From the NCBI RefSeq assembly GCF_027244095.1, contig NC_069659.1, forward strand, positions 88,595,501 through 88,659,500: 64,000 nucleotides of DNA, read 5' to 3'. A program made the position numbers and the translations under genes. Below are positions 49,501 through 61,500 of the stretch, piece after piece. The number at the start of each line of letters is the position of its first letter. The stretch's first letter is position 1. The notes below the pieces were generated by a model, which did not search any database, was not told where the DNA came from, and was given only the letters and a program-made list of their open reading frames with translations. This DNA is from Hemicordylus capensis. Lineage: Eukaryota; Chordata; Lepidosauria; Squamata; Cordylidae.

Positions 49501-52500
49501 CATCTGAGCAAATAAGCCCTTCGGATGATACAATTGCATCTATTGGGAACCTTCAGAATGATCCACTAGTGCAGAAGATAGAACAAGTATTATCAGAAGT
49601 CTTAGGTGCAGAGTCACAGTACAAACCAGGTAAATGGAAAATATAAGCTTTGTGTATGAGTTTCTTTAAATGTGAATTCTCAGTTTTAAGATTTTTTAAA
49701 GGATAGTACTTTGGGGTATTTATTTCTGTGCTTTGCCTTCTTTTAAATATTACAGTTATGTTTTTAAAATGTTTTTCACAGTTCTGTTTTTTAAAGATAT
49801 TTGTTAAACATAAATAGACATATTTAAAAATCTCTTCCATTTTGCTATACAAACATGAGTTAAATGGTGAGGCTTGTTATTTAAGGAAGCTGTCTGCTGT
49901 AGAACAAATGTTGCAATTTGTAGAATTTGCTGGAAATAAGTATTTTCACCTAAAGTTATGTTAAGGTTACAGTCCTATGCATACTCACTAGGGAGTAAGC
50001 CAAACTAAACTGATTGGAACTTGTTTTTGAGTAAACAGGTTTAGGATTGGGTTGCAATTATAAAATTAATTTATAAATTATAAATCAAGTTTAACTCTGG
50101 GCAGCATCCAGACTAGCCATGACTGAGCTCCATTGAAATCAATGTAACAAATAGATGACTAATTTAAGTCCATTAATTTCTATAGGATTAGTTTGGATGC
50201 AGTCCTCTGATTATAGTAACATGATTTAGTGTGAATATGCTCATTAGAAAGTCAATACAAGCTTTCCTACGTATTTAAAAATGAAATGATACTGTGTGCA
50301 CTTCATACACTAATCATCTTTAGCATCAAAGCACATTCTTATAGGGCTTTAGAAACTATACAACAAAACACATAGTTCAGTGGTGTGTTTGTCAACTGTT
50401 GTGCTAAGTAATTCTGCAAAAAAAATAGTAGGAGTCTAATCTTTTATAAGAAGAATATTTTTTAATCTTTGAACATAAATTTTTTATTTTTCAAAAATAT
50501 TTATTTCTCTTCTGCAGAACATTGATTTTCTGAATGGCAAAGTTAGAAATATGATTCCTTAGGTGAAACAAGCCAGGTGTTTCTGTAGCTAAATGATAGC
50601 ACTAATTAGAGGGCAGACTAAAGGAGTCTTAGATAGATGTCCTTATATCTATGTATAAGGCAGACTAAAAGACATCTTATATAGATGTCCGTTCCAGAAC
50701 TGAAATGGCTCTGCATATTCTGGTATCTTTTAAAATAAAAATAAAATTGCAGTGTCCAACCCAGTTCTGCTTAGTAAATCAGAAACTGAATTTGAACTGA
50801 GATTCTGAACACTTCTGAGTTATTTTTTTAAAACAAATGAAATTTTCACTAAAACAATATGAGGGTGATTGTTGGATTTGAAACTGTGATTGCTTGTGCT
50901 AAATCAGAAACTGTGCACAGCTGCAGTGAAGTGCCTGAGTTATGCCAGTCATGTGTTTAGGAGATCAGGGTTCTAAATGCAGTAATGTATGCATGTGTGT
51001 CTCTGGTATAATTCAGGGTATAATTGGAGACACAAACACACCACACACACATTTCCAGGTAACCCTTCCAGCAAAAAATGAGTTTAACTTTGTAAAATCT
51101 AGTATTTGATCTTCATACAGCTTTACTTTGCTGTGTGAAGCTATTTGTAGTTCATTAAACTGTTTAACAAATCTGTTTTGTTTTTAAGATGGAGAGGATA
51201 CAGTACGAAATAAATCTCACTCTTCTAAAAGAGGCCTGTCTGATGAAGTGCAAGATGAAATTCCGAGGAAAAAGTCTAAGAAGGATAAGAAACACAAAGA
51301 TAAGAAGAAGAAGAAGAAAAGAAAAAAGGAGAAAAAATATAAAAAGCAATCTAAGGAATCAAAATTAAATGCTGAGCATAAAGCATCTGAAGATATGCAG
51401 CCAGTTTCTCATTCGAAACCAGAAAGCTCAAGCTCGGTTTTGAGTGCAGAAGATATGGATTTAGGATCGGTATCTCCCTTAAAACAGTCTTCTGAATGGT
51501 TTATGGAAAAAACTGTATTTGAAAACCTGAACTCAACCGTTTCAGATTCACATGATGCATTCAGTTCAGATACCAGCAAACTGGATACATCTGAAGAAGA
51601 TTCTACTTTAATCAGTGCTCAGGAGCTCAATGAAGTAGAACCTACCAGTGACAGAGAATTACAGGACGATACCTGTAGGCATATCAGCCTGGCTGTGAAT
51701 TTGCATATAGAGGATGACTCTTTAAATGTTCCTGATGTGGAAAGTGGGGCAGTTTGTATGGATAAAGATGGAGTGGTTAGTATAAAAGAAATTGAACAAC
51801 CTGAAGCAAGTTCAACATTGGAAGCAAAAGAAAAAGTCACTTCTGTTGAAAACAGCCCAAAGTCTACAGCATTGGAGCTGGAAGATTTGGAAACCAGTTT
51901 GGAGTCTGACACAGTGGAGGTGAAAGATTTAGATGCTGTTGCACAGTTTTTGCATCCTGAAAGCATGATACAATCCACAGCAACTTCATTTGAAAAGACT
52001 AGCTGTACATTCATGAAATCGCCTTTGGAGGCAGTTGTGGAAGCCAAAGATTCAGTGACAACTTTGGGATTTTTGGCTATGGTGGTTGGGAAAGATTTTG
52101 AAGCAACTTCAGAATTTTTGAATACAGCAAAGGTAAAAGCTTCTGAAAGAAATCTAAAACATGATGCAGTTATAGATATGAAAGATCTCAGAGTGCAAGA
52201 CTCTGAGAGAATTGTCCTAATAAAAGATCTAGATAAAAATCTACAGACCGACTCTAGAGCAGAAAAGAAAGATTTGGAAGCAACTCCAGAATCTCTGCAT
52301 GTAGTCACTGAAAAAGATTTTGAACCAGGTCTAGTACAGAAACTTAAGATTCAGCCAGAGGTTTCAAAGGGAACTATGGAATCTGATGTACACAAACGTA
52401 CAGAATCAACTCTTGATGCTGAGGCAGTAAGAAAATTAAAAGAAACTCGACCCTCTGCAATCATGATGAAGTTGAAAGAGTCAGAAAAATATCCAAAACC

Positions 52501-55500
52501 TCTGGAAGTTGCAGCTTTAAGAAAAACACTAGAATTGGAGGATATGAACAGGATGGGTTTAGGAGCAAAACTGTCAGATGCAGCTGTAGAAGTGAAGAAC
52601 TTGGAAACTGCTTCAGAGTTTGAGGAAGTGGACCCAGGGTTTTCAAAAGCTGAATGTGTAGCAGAAATCGAAAACTGGAACACAATTCCAAAATCTCTTA
52701 GAATGGTACATGTGAGGAATCTAGATAGTTCTTCGGAATTTGAGGGAGAAATACAAGCAAATTATTTGGAAACCTCTTTAGAAACTGTAACAGAGAAGAG
52801 GGGAGATTCTAAAATTATTGAAGATTCAGAAGCAATGGTTGGGGTGAATATTTCTGAAAGCATTTCAGGGTCTGGAAAAGTTGCAGAAATAAATAATTCA
52901 GAAGTGGCTTCAGAAACTTCTGACACAGTGAATAAACAGTATCTGGAAGTTTCAAAATATATAACTGTAGCAGATACACAAAGATTAAATCTGAAGGATT
53001 TGGAAAAAGTTCCAGAATCTTTAATGACAATGAAAACTTTAGAAAGCATTTCAGAACTCCAGTACATGAAAGGAACACAAAATGAGAATATTTTACAGTC
53101 TGATGCAGTGGCACAGAGAAAAGATTCAGAAACTAGTCTGGAGCCTGGAAAAAAAAGAGAGGAGAAAGATTTGGATGCTACTTCAGAGTCGCTGCATATG
53201 ATATTTACCAACTATTCAGAACACAGTCTAGAACTTTATACAGAACCTGATAGTATGACGGCAAGTTCTTCAGAAACATTTCCAGAACTGTTTCCTGTGG
53301 TGGATGCAAGCAGATCAGAAGCACTACATACTAGGGAAACCAAAGACCTAAAAATGGTAGAATCTGAAACAATGCATAGATTGAATGTTTTAAAGAAAAA
53401 ATTAAAATCTATGCAAGGAGATGTGAAAACATTGGAAGCAACCTCAGAATTTAAGGAAATGCCAACTGTGAAAGGTTCCAAAAAACTTGTAGTATCTGAA
53501 GCAGTGACCAAAAGGAAAAGAATTGAAACTGCTTCTTTTTCTGTGATTGAAATAGAGGAGAAGGCTTCTGATGCTATTGAGTATGTGGGAAAGGATCGGA
53601 ATGGTTCTGAGACAGATTTTGATATTTTACCAGGGTGTCAGAAAGTGGCTGAAGACTCTGAAAAGGATCCTGAAAGAATAGCAGAAAACGAGCCATCTGC
53701 TGAGATTGAAGGCCCATTCACCCTTTCAAAATCTTTGCCAGAGATGGGCGTAGTAAGTTCAGGAGCAGCTCCAGAATTGGGGACTGTAAAAGAATTGCAA
53801 GAGTTGAAAGAAATAGTAGGATTTGCAAGAATGGTGGATGTAGGTGGTCCAAAGAAAACCTTAGAAATGGAGACTTTAGCATCAGTTGATTCAAAAGATG
53901 CTTCTGAATTAGTGAATATCACAAAAGATTTTGAATTGGTTTCAGAATGTCATGCTGAACGGAATTTAGAATCCTTGCAACTTGTGAAGACACAAGTCAG
54001 TGAAGTAAACGTAGATTCTCTGCGTGCTTTGGAAGTTAAATACTCAGGAACACATCCAGGATTTCTGTTTTCACATGAATTAAGTAATTTGAAAAATACA
54101 CAGGAATTAGAAGAGAGGACAGAAACAACAGGATCAATAGCCCCAGAATCTCTATATGTAACTCAGAGAGATCTGATTATAGATCCAGAATCTGATGAAA
54201 CTGAGCTAATGAATTCAGAACGTAGGCCAGAATCTGCCTACATAGCAAAAACAAATCCGGAGAACATTCTAAAATCTTTGTACATGATACAAGTGAAAGA
54301 TTCAAAGTCAGCTTCAGAATCTAGGGTCATGGGTGTAAAAGACTTGGAAATTGATTCAGAATCTTCCCTCGGAGCAATTGTAGAAATAGGAGAAAACCTT
54401 TCAGAATGTGAACCAGCAGTAGTATCGGAGCTCTTGGAAATTACTTCAGAATCTCCCAGGAAAAATGAAATGCCCCTAGAATCACATCGTTTATCAGTGC
54501 TGCAAGTATCAGATGCAGCACTCAGAAGTGAAGTGTTGACAGATAAAGATTTGGAAGTAGATTCAGAAACCATATGTGTCATTGATATTGAAAATTTGGA
54601 AGTAACTCCGGAATGTGAAGAATTGGAAGTAGTAAAAAAACCAGAAGTCGTTCCGATGTCTTTGTTTGCACTAGAGATGATAGATAAACAAGCAGCCCCT
54701 TCCTCTGCCCATGCAATTGATGAATTAAAAGCAGCTAAAACAGTTGAAACAGCAGTGGAAGTAAACAAATTGAAAGCACCAACAGAGTCTGTGAACATAT
54801 TGAAAGAAATGTTTCAATCTACTTGCATAGCAGATGTGAAAGGTTTAGAAGCAGTTCAGAAGTTGGAAGCTGATCTAGAACCTTTGGACAAAACTGAGAT
54901 AAATACATACACAGTATCTGCTCTTGAAGGAAATGCAAATGATTCTGAAGCATTTCAGAGATGTTTACCAGTTGTAGGCACACACACTTCAGATGTCCTG
55001 CTGACAGCTGCAAGCAAAGCAAAACAAAAGGATTCTGGAGCAGACCTAAAACCGGATGAATCATTGGTGATAACATGTTCTGAACCAGGTTATGAATCTG
55101 TGAAAGCTTCAGAAAGAGAGACTTTTGATGCAGCTCTATCTGTGTTCACTGTGGAAGTCAAAGATTCAGGGGCAAGTTCCAGCTTTTTAGATACAGAAGA
55201 GTTGAAAGGTTTAAAAACTCCTCTGCAGTTTGAAACAACTCCAGAACCTCTGTGTGTGTTCAAGTCAAGAGATTCAGATGATGCTGTGGAACCAACTGTA
55301 GAGACAAAAGATTTAGGAGAAGCACTAAACTATGACACAGTATTAGATGTACAAGATCCAGTAGCCCCTAGAATTCATCTAAACACACCAGAATTAAAGT
55401 CTTCAGAACTGGTCTGTGGGCTAAAAGTAACTGACCCTGAAGGAATTCTAGATCTAAAAACTACTTCAGCATATCTAGATGTAGCAGACTTAAAGCCTTC

Positions 55501-58500
55501 TGACACAACTGCAGAGATGGAAGGATTAGCAATAATTGACTCTGAGATGCATCTGTCGACTTCAGAAACCAAGTATGTGCTAGAAGCATATCACTACAAA
55601 GCTGCTGCAGAATCTGAAGGCACAATGGAGAAAAATGTTCCAGAGACAACCTCAAAACTACTGTGTATGGAAGATCTGGAAACTACTCCAAATTTTAAAA
55701 GTGCTCGAGAAATAAAAGATGTAGAATCTTCACCACAGTCTGTGTGTACTGTGGAAGTAAGAGATTTTGAAGAAAGTGTAATCTATGAAGAAGTGTTAGA
55801 TGTTTCAGAAATCACTCCAGGTATTGCAGCAGTAAAAGATTTTGGAGCTTCATCATATGTGATTGCAGAAACAGTAAAAAATTCAGAAACATTTTTGGAA
55901 CGTGCACAGATATCAGATTTAATGGACAAACCCAAAGATGTGGAACCAGTGTGTTTGGCAGAAAAGTACCCTGGACCAACTGCAGAAATGACATGCATTG
56001 TGGATGTTAAAAATTCTGAGGCAAATTCAGGTTGTAAGGGTATAGTAGAACTGAAAGATACAGAACCCTTTTTAAAACCTGAAAATGCTTTGACATCTGT
56101 GCGTTCAAAAGAAATAGAAGATTTTGAAGAAACTCCTAAATATGAGTCTGTTGAAGTAAAAGATCTGCAAGTTGCTCAAACATCTTTGGGTGAAGAGGGA
56201 CTAGATTTTAAAGGTATCTCAAAATCTGTGTTAGCTTCAGAGAGACAGGATTTGCAAAGAATTTCGCCTTCTGTACTTGTTTTGGAAGAAAAGGTCTCTG
56301 AAGAATCTCTAGGACCTCCCCATGGTGCAAAAGCAAAGCACTCTGATGCAGCTCCTGACTATATGAATGCTAGAGAAGTACAAGTTTTGGAACATTCAAA
56401 ACATATATATATGGCAGAGGGTACACATTTGGAATCTGCTCCAGAATGTGTGGTTTTAACACAACCTAAGAATTCAGAAATTATGCCACAAATCATTTTG
56501 GAGGTGAAAGATTCAGAAGCAGCTTCAAAACCTTTGATCATGGCAAAGGAAATAGACTTAGATGGAACTGTGCAAGTCTCTTTGAAGGAAAAAGATTTAA
56601 ATGCAAGTAAACCTGTATGCATAGCACCAGAAGAGAACTTGGAAGCAAGCCAACAGGTAGCAGTGGATTTGAAAACTTTAGAAGCTGCTCTGGAACCTGT
56701 GTGCTTGGCAGAAAAGGACTTGGAAGCAAGACAACCTGTAACTGTGGAAGTAAAAGATCTGGAAACAACTCTTGAACCTGTACACACAGCACAGGAAAAG
56801 GACTTGAAAGCAACTCCACTGGCCACTTTGGAGGATCAACATTCAGAAGCTGCAACAAAATCTTCAGATGTTATTAAGGAAAATGAAGGAAGTATTTTAA
56901 AAGATAAGAAAAGTGAAAAAATAAGCAGCAAAAGTAAAGATAAAAGTAAAAGTGGGAAAAAAACAAAAAAGAGTAGGTCAAAATCTCCTTCCAAGTCAAA
57001 GAAACGTAAAAAAAAGTCTAGATCACATTCCACTTCTAGACAGGTGGCATCAAGAAGAGCACGTTCTAGAAGTAGGAATGATTCTGATTCAAAGAAAAAA
57101 CATTCTACCTCACACCACAAATCTAGATCAAAATCTGCTGACAAAAAAGAGGGTAAAGAATCATCACTAAGGTCTAGACGGAGGCGGTCACGGACTTCTG
57201 ATCATCCTAAATCTAGATCCAAATCTGTTGAAAAGAGAGAAACTTCAGTAAGATCAAGGCGGAGAAGGTCCAGATCTTCTGATCATTATAAGTCTAGATC
57301 CAGATCAATTGACAGGAGAGACTTGGTAAGGACAAGGAGAAGATTGTCCAGGTCTTCTGATAATCATAGGTCTAGGTCTAGGTCTAGATCAGTTGACAAA
57401 AGGGAGACTTTGATAAGATTGAGGCGGAGACGGTCCAGATCTTCTGATCATCGTAAGTCCAGATCACAGTCTGTTGATAAACGAGAAACCTCAACAAGGA
57501 CAAGGTGGAGACGGTCCAGGTCCTCCAATATCCACCGATCAAGATCCAGATCAGTTGACAAAGTAGATTCTTCAGTGAGGAGAAGGCGAAGGCGTTCTAG
57601 GTCCTCTGATCATTGCAAATCTAGATCCAAATCTCTTGACAGAAGAGAATCTTCAATACGATCAAGGCGAAGACGGTCAAGATCTTCTGATCATCGTAAG
57701 TCTAGATCCAGATCAGTTGATGACAAAAGAGAAACTTCAGTCAGGACCATGAGAAGGCGGTCTAGATCCTCTGATAATCGCAAATCTAGATCCAGATCAG
57801 TCGACAAAAGGGAGTCTTCAGTGAGGACAAGGCGAAGGCGATCTAGATCTTATAATCGCAGATCTAGATCCAAATCTGCTGACAAAAGAGAGACTTTAGT
57901 GCAGACAAAGCGAAAGAGATCCAGGTCCTATGATAATTGCAAATCTAGATCTAAATCTCTTGAAAAAAGAGATATTTCAGCCAGGACAAGGCGAAGGCAG
58001 TCCAGATCAGCTGACAAAGGGGAATCTTCAGTGAGAACAAGGCGGAAGCGGTCTAGGTCATCAGATAATCACAAATCTAGATCCAGATCAGTCGAAAAAG
58101 GAGTGGTTTCTGTGAGAACAAGGCGAAGGCGATCCAGATCCTCTGATAATCGCAAATCTAGATCCAAATCAGCTGATAAAAGGGAAACATCAGTGAGGAC
58201 AAGGCGAAGACGTTCTAGATCCTCTGATAATCGCAGGTCCAAGTCCAAATCTGTTGACAAAACTTCAGTGAGAGCACGGCAAAGGCGGTCTAGGTCCTTT
58301 GATCACAAATCTCGATCAAAATCTGTTGACAAACAAGAGACTTCAGTCAGGGCAAAAAGGAGACGGTCCCAGTCTTCTGATAATCATAAATCTAGATCCA
58401 AATCCGTGGAAAAAATAGAGGCTTTGGTCAGGACAAAGAGAAGAAGGTCCAGGTCCTCTGATAACCACAGATCCAGATCCAAATCTGTTGACAAAACAGA

Positions 58501-61500
58501 GACTTCAGCAAGCTCAAAAAAGGAGCAATCCAAGTCTCCTGATGATAATTCTAGAACAAAATCTGCTGAAAAAGAAGATTTATCCTTAGCATCTAGACAT
58601 AGAAGATCTAAATCACTGACTCATCAGAGGTCTAAATCCAAATCCAAATCCCCTGAAGGAAGAAAGGAAATAGACTCTTCAAATATTTCAAGAGAGAAAT
58701 CTTCCAAATCTAGATCAAAGTCTCTTGAAAAAATAGAGGGAGCTGAATCTCTGGAAGCATCTGTGTGTAATCGTACGAAGTCTCCTGAACACCACAAATC
58801 TAAATCTAAATCAAGGTCTAGGTCAAAATCTCTGGATAAAACAGGAGAGAGAAAGAAGAGATCAAGGAGTAAAGGCTCAAAGTCCTCAGAACCCAAATCT
58901 AATAGGCATAGAACAGCATCACACTCTAGAAGGAATCGTTCTCGATCATTAACACGGAAGAGGACCTCAAGATCAAAATCTGATCATCGATCTCGCTCAC
59001 GATCTCAAACTCGCTCACGATCATGTTCAAGACGTTGGAGGAGGACTAGGTCAAGATCAGCATCAAGACAGCGCTCTTTATCGAGGGAGAGGCGTAGGAG
59101 AGCTCGAAGAAACCGCTCAAGGTCTACTGACAGGAGGAGGAGAAGATCAGATTCAAGAGACAGTTACAGAGTGTCCCTCAGATTGCGGTCCCGAAGTCGA
59201 ACACCTGCCCGTCTAAGGTGCACTAGGTCCACAGGGAGAAGACGGAGCACCAGTACATCACCAGATCATCGAAGATCTAGATCTTCAAGCAGATCACCAA
59301 AACGTCTAACTGATTTGGGTAATTAAACTTTTATTAGTATTCCACATAGATAAAATGTGTTGGGCAGCATTGAGACTAAGTTAGTTGTGACTGAGTCCCA
59401 TTGAAATGGTTAGTCATGCCTGGCTTGTTTCATTAGTTTCAATGGTGCTTAGTTGTGACTATCTAGCTCATATGCTGCCTGTTAATTATATCCTAAACAC
59501 TCATCTAGTTTCCTTTATTTTACAAATTTTATTTTAAGTGCTGTTAAAGCCCTATTCCTTGTTTACACAGAATTTATGTGCATGATACTTTGTATAATTT
59601 TATTGTCCATGCAGAAGAAAGCAGAGTGAAATTATTATATATACTAGCTGGCCCGGTGCAGAGCATCTGCGTGCTAATTCTCCCTGTCTCTCTCCCCGCC
59701 CCCCGCCCAATCCGGGTCCTTGTGCCACCTTCCAGCTATCCCCTACTATCCAGGATGGCAGTGGAGGTGCTGAAACCACCTTCCTGGCCCGCCCTGCCTC
59801 AAGCTACCCCATGGCGGTGGAGAGGACAGGGGCACTTGTGGTGAAAGCTCCTTCTGTGGGCCCACCTGCCATCCAAATGACCAGGTCGGGCTGTTCATGG
59901 CCCATTTGGGGGCTCTCTCAGAGAGACCTGAAATGGCCCACGGAAGGAGCTTTCACAGCCCCGACCAGCGCCTTGCCCTGTCATCTCTGTCTCCACCACC
60001 ATTCCCACCTCACACAAAGGTTGTACGCCCCCACATTTTCATTGGCTGTGGGGGTGGTGGGGCTTGCCACATATGGCCTTAGTATATTATATAAATATAG
60101 ATAGATGTACATTATGTGTAAAAGAGTAATGTATATCCACAGCTCAATATACTTAATTTGAGACCTTGTAGAGATATTGTAGAGGAAACCTTTGTACTGT
60201 AGTGTATTGTATTGTAGCATCTGTTTCTCTTTTGAGCATTGATCTGAATGTAAATGGCCTCAGAAATAAAACTCAGATGAGTTCGAGGGCTGCATTTGCC
60301 CTTCTAGCAGATGCTCAGAGTCCAGAGGCCGCACACACAAATTTTTCACTCAGAAATGCCAGTTCCATCCATGGTATTCAGGTATTATGTTAGCTTTACT
60401 AATGGTATTGGCTTTCAAGCCCTGAAGATGATAAACTAATTTGTGTGAAGCTTGGAAGAGATGCTGCACATCAGACCCCTAGGCCTTATGTTTCATATCC
60501 CTGGGCTAGAGCTGTTTACCACATATCAAAAATCAAGACTCAAAACCCTTGCAGGGCCTCACATCTTGGGCCTTCCTGCATATGTTGGACTGCAACTCCC
60601 ATAATTGTGGACTGTTGACTACTGTGGATGGGGATAATGGGAGTTGTAATCCAGAAAAGAAAAGCCGGAGGGCTGAAGTTGTGCAGCCCTGTATGTGCCA
60701 GCTGAGGTGGTTGGTACCATCTGGGGGGGATGAATGTGCATTGTGATTTTTGACAAGGTCTGCACCTCTAGAGATGAAAAATGAGTGATAGCATTGCAAT
60801 AATTTCAATGTGTTACCATGCTTTTATTGTCCTGACTGCTGGGCCTGCAATGACCAAGTTTGCAATTTTGTTTCAAAAACTTAAAAAAATTTAAAAACAC
60901 AAAACGACTATAAAAAGTTATCGATGTCATGGGAATGGAAATGATAACTGGCAGGAATATCCTCCAAATATTACTCCGTGGAGAGAGTACACCAATTTTG
61001 TTCATTGTTACCCTAACCCAGAGCTGCTCAACTTCGACCCTCCTTCAGATGTTGGTCTACAGCTCCCATAACCCTGGGCTATTGGCCACTGTTGCTGGGA
61101 ATTATGGGTACTGTCATCGAAAACAGCCTGGGGGTGCAAAGTTGAGCAGGCATGCCCTAACCCTTTCCTCTATGCAAAAATGACTGCAATTTTACCCAAA
61201 TTATTTGCGCGTAGGGATAAATGAGTAGTGATACACAGAAAGTTGTAAGCGCAAGTGCAATAATGCTATCACCTATTTTCCATCTCTAGTCCCCTCTACA
61301 GATAGTAGACATTACCAAAAATCACTATGATCATTCATCTCCTGATATGGTACCAATGGCCAAAATTTGTGGGCCTGGCTCATGGAATAAATAAAATATA
61401 CCCCCAAATGGTCATTTCACATAACCAGCTGATAAATAGATTGCTTTGTAATAGTAATTCGAGACACCAGTTCCTGACTGACTGACTTGGGCAGTCTTGG

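Noticed and set aside
51619-58896. Many antisense frames inside the giant SON exon
   Set aside because: They mirror the repetitive coding strand (serine- and leucine-rich shadows) and show no independent features.
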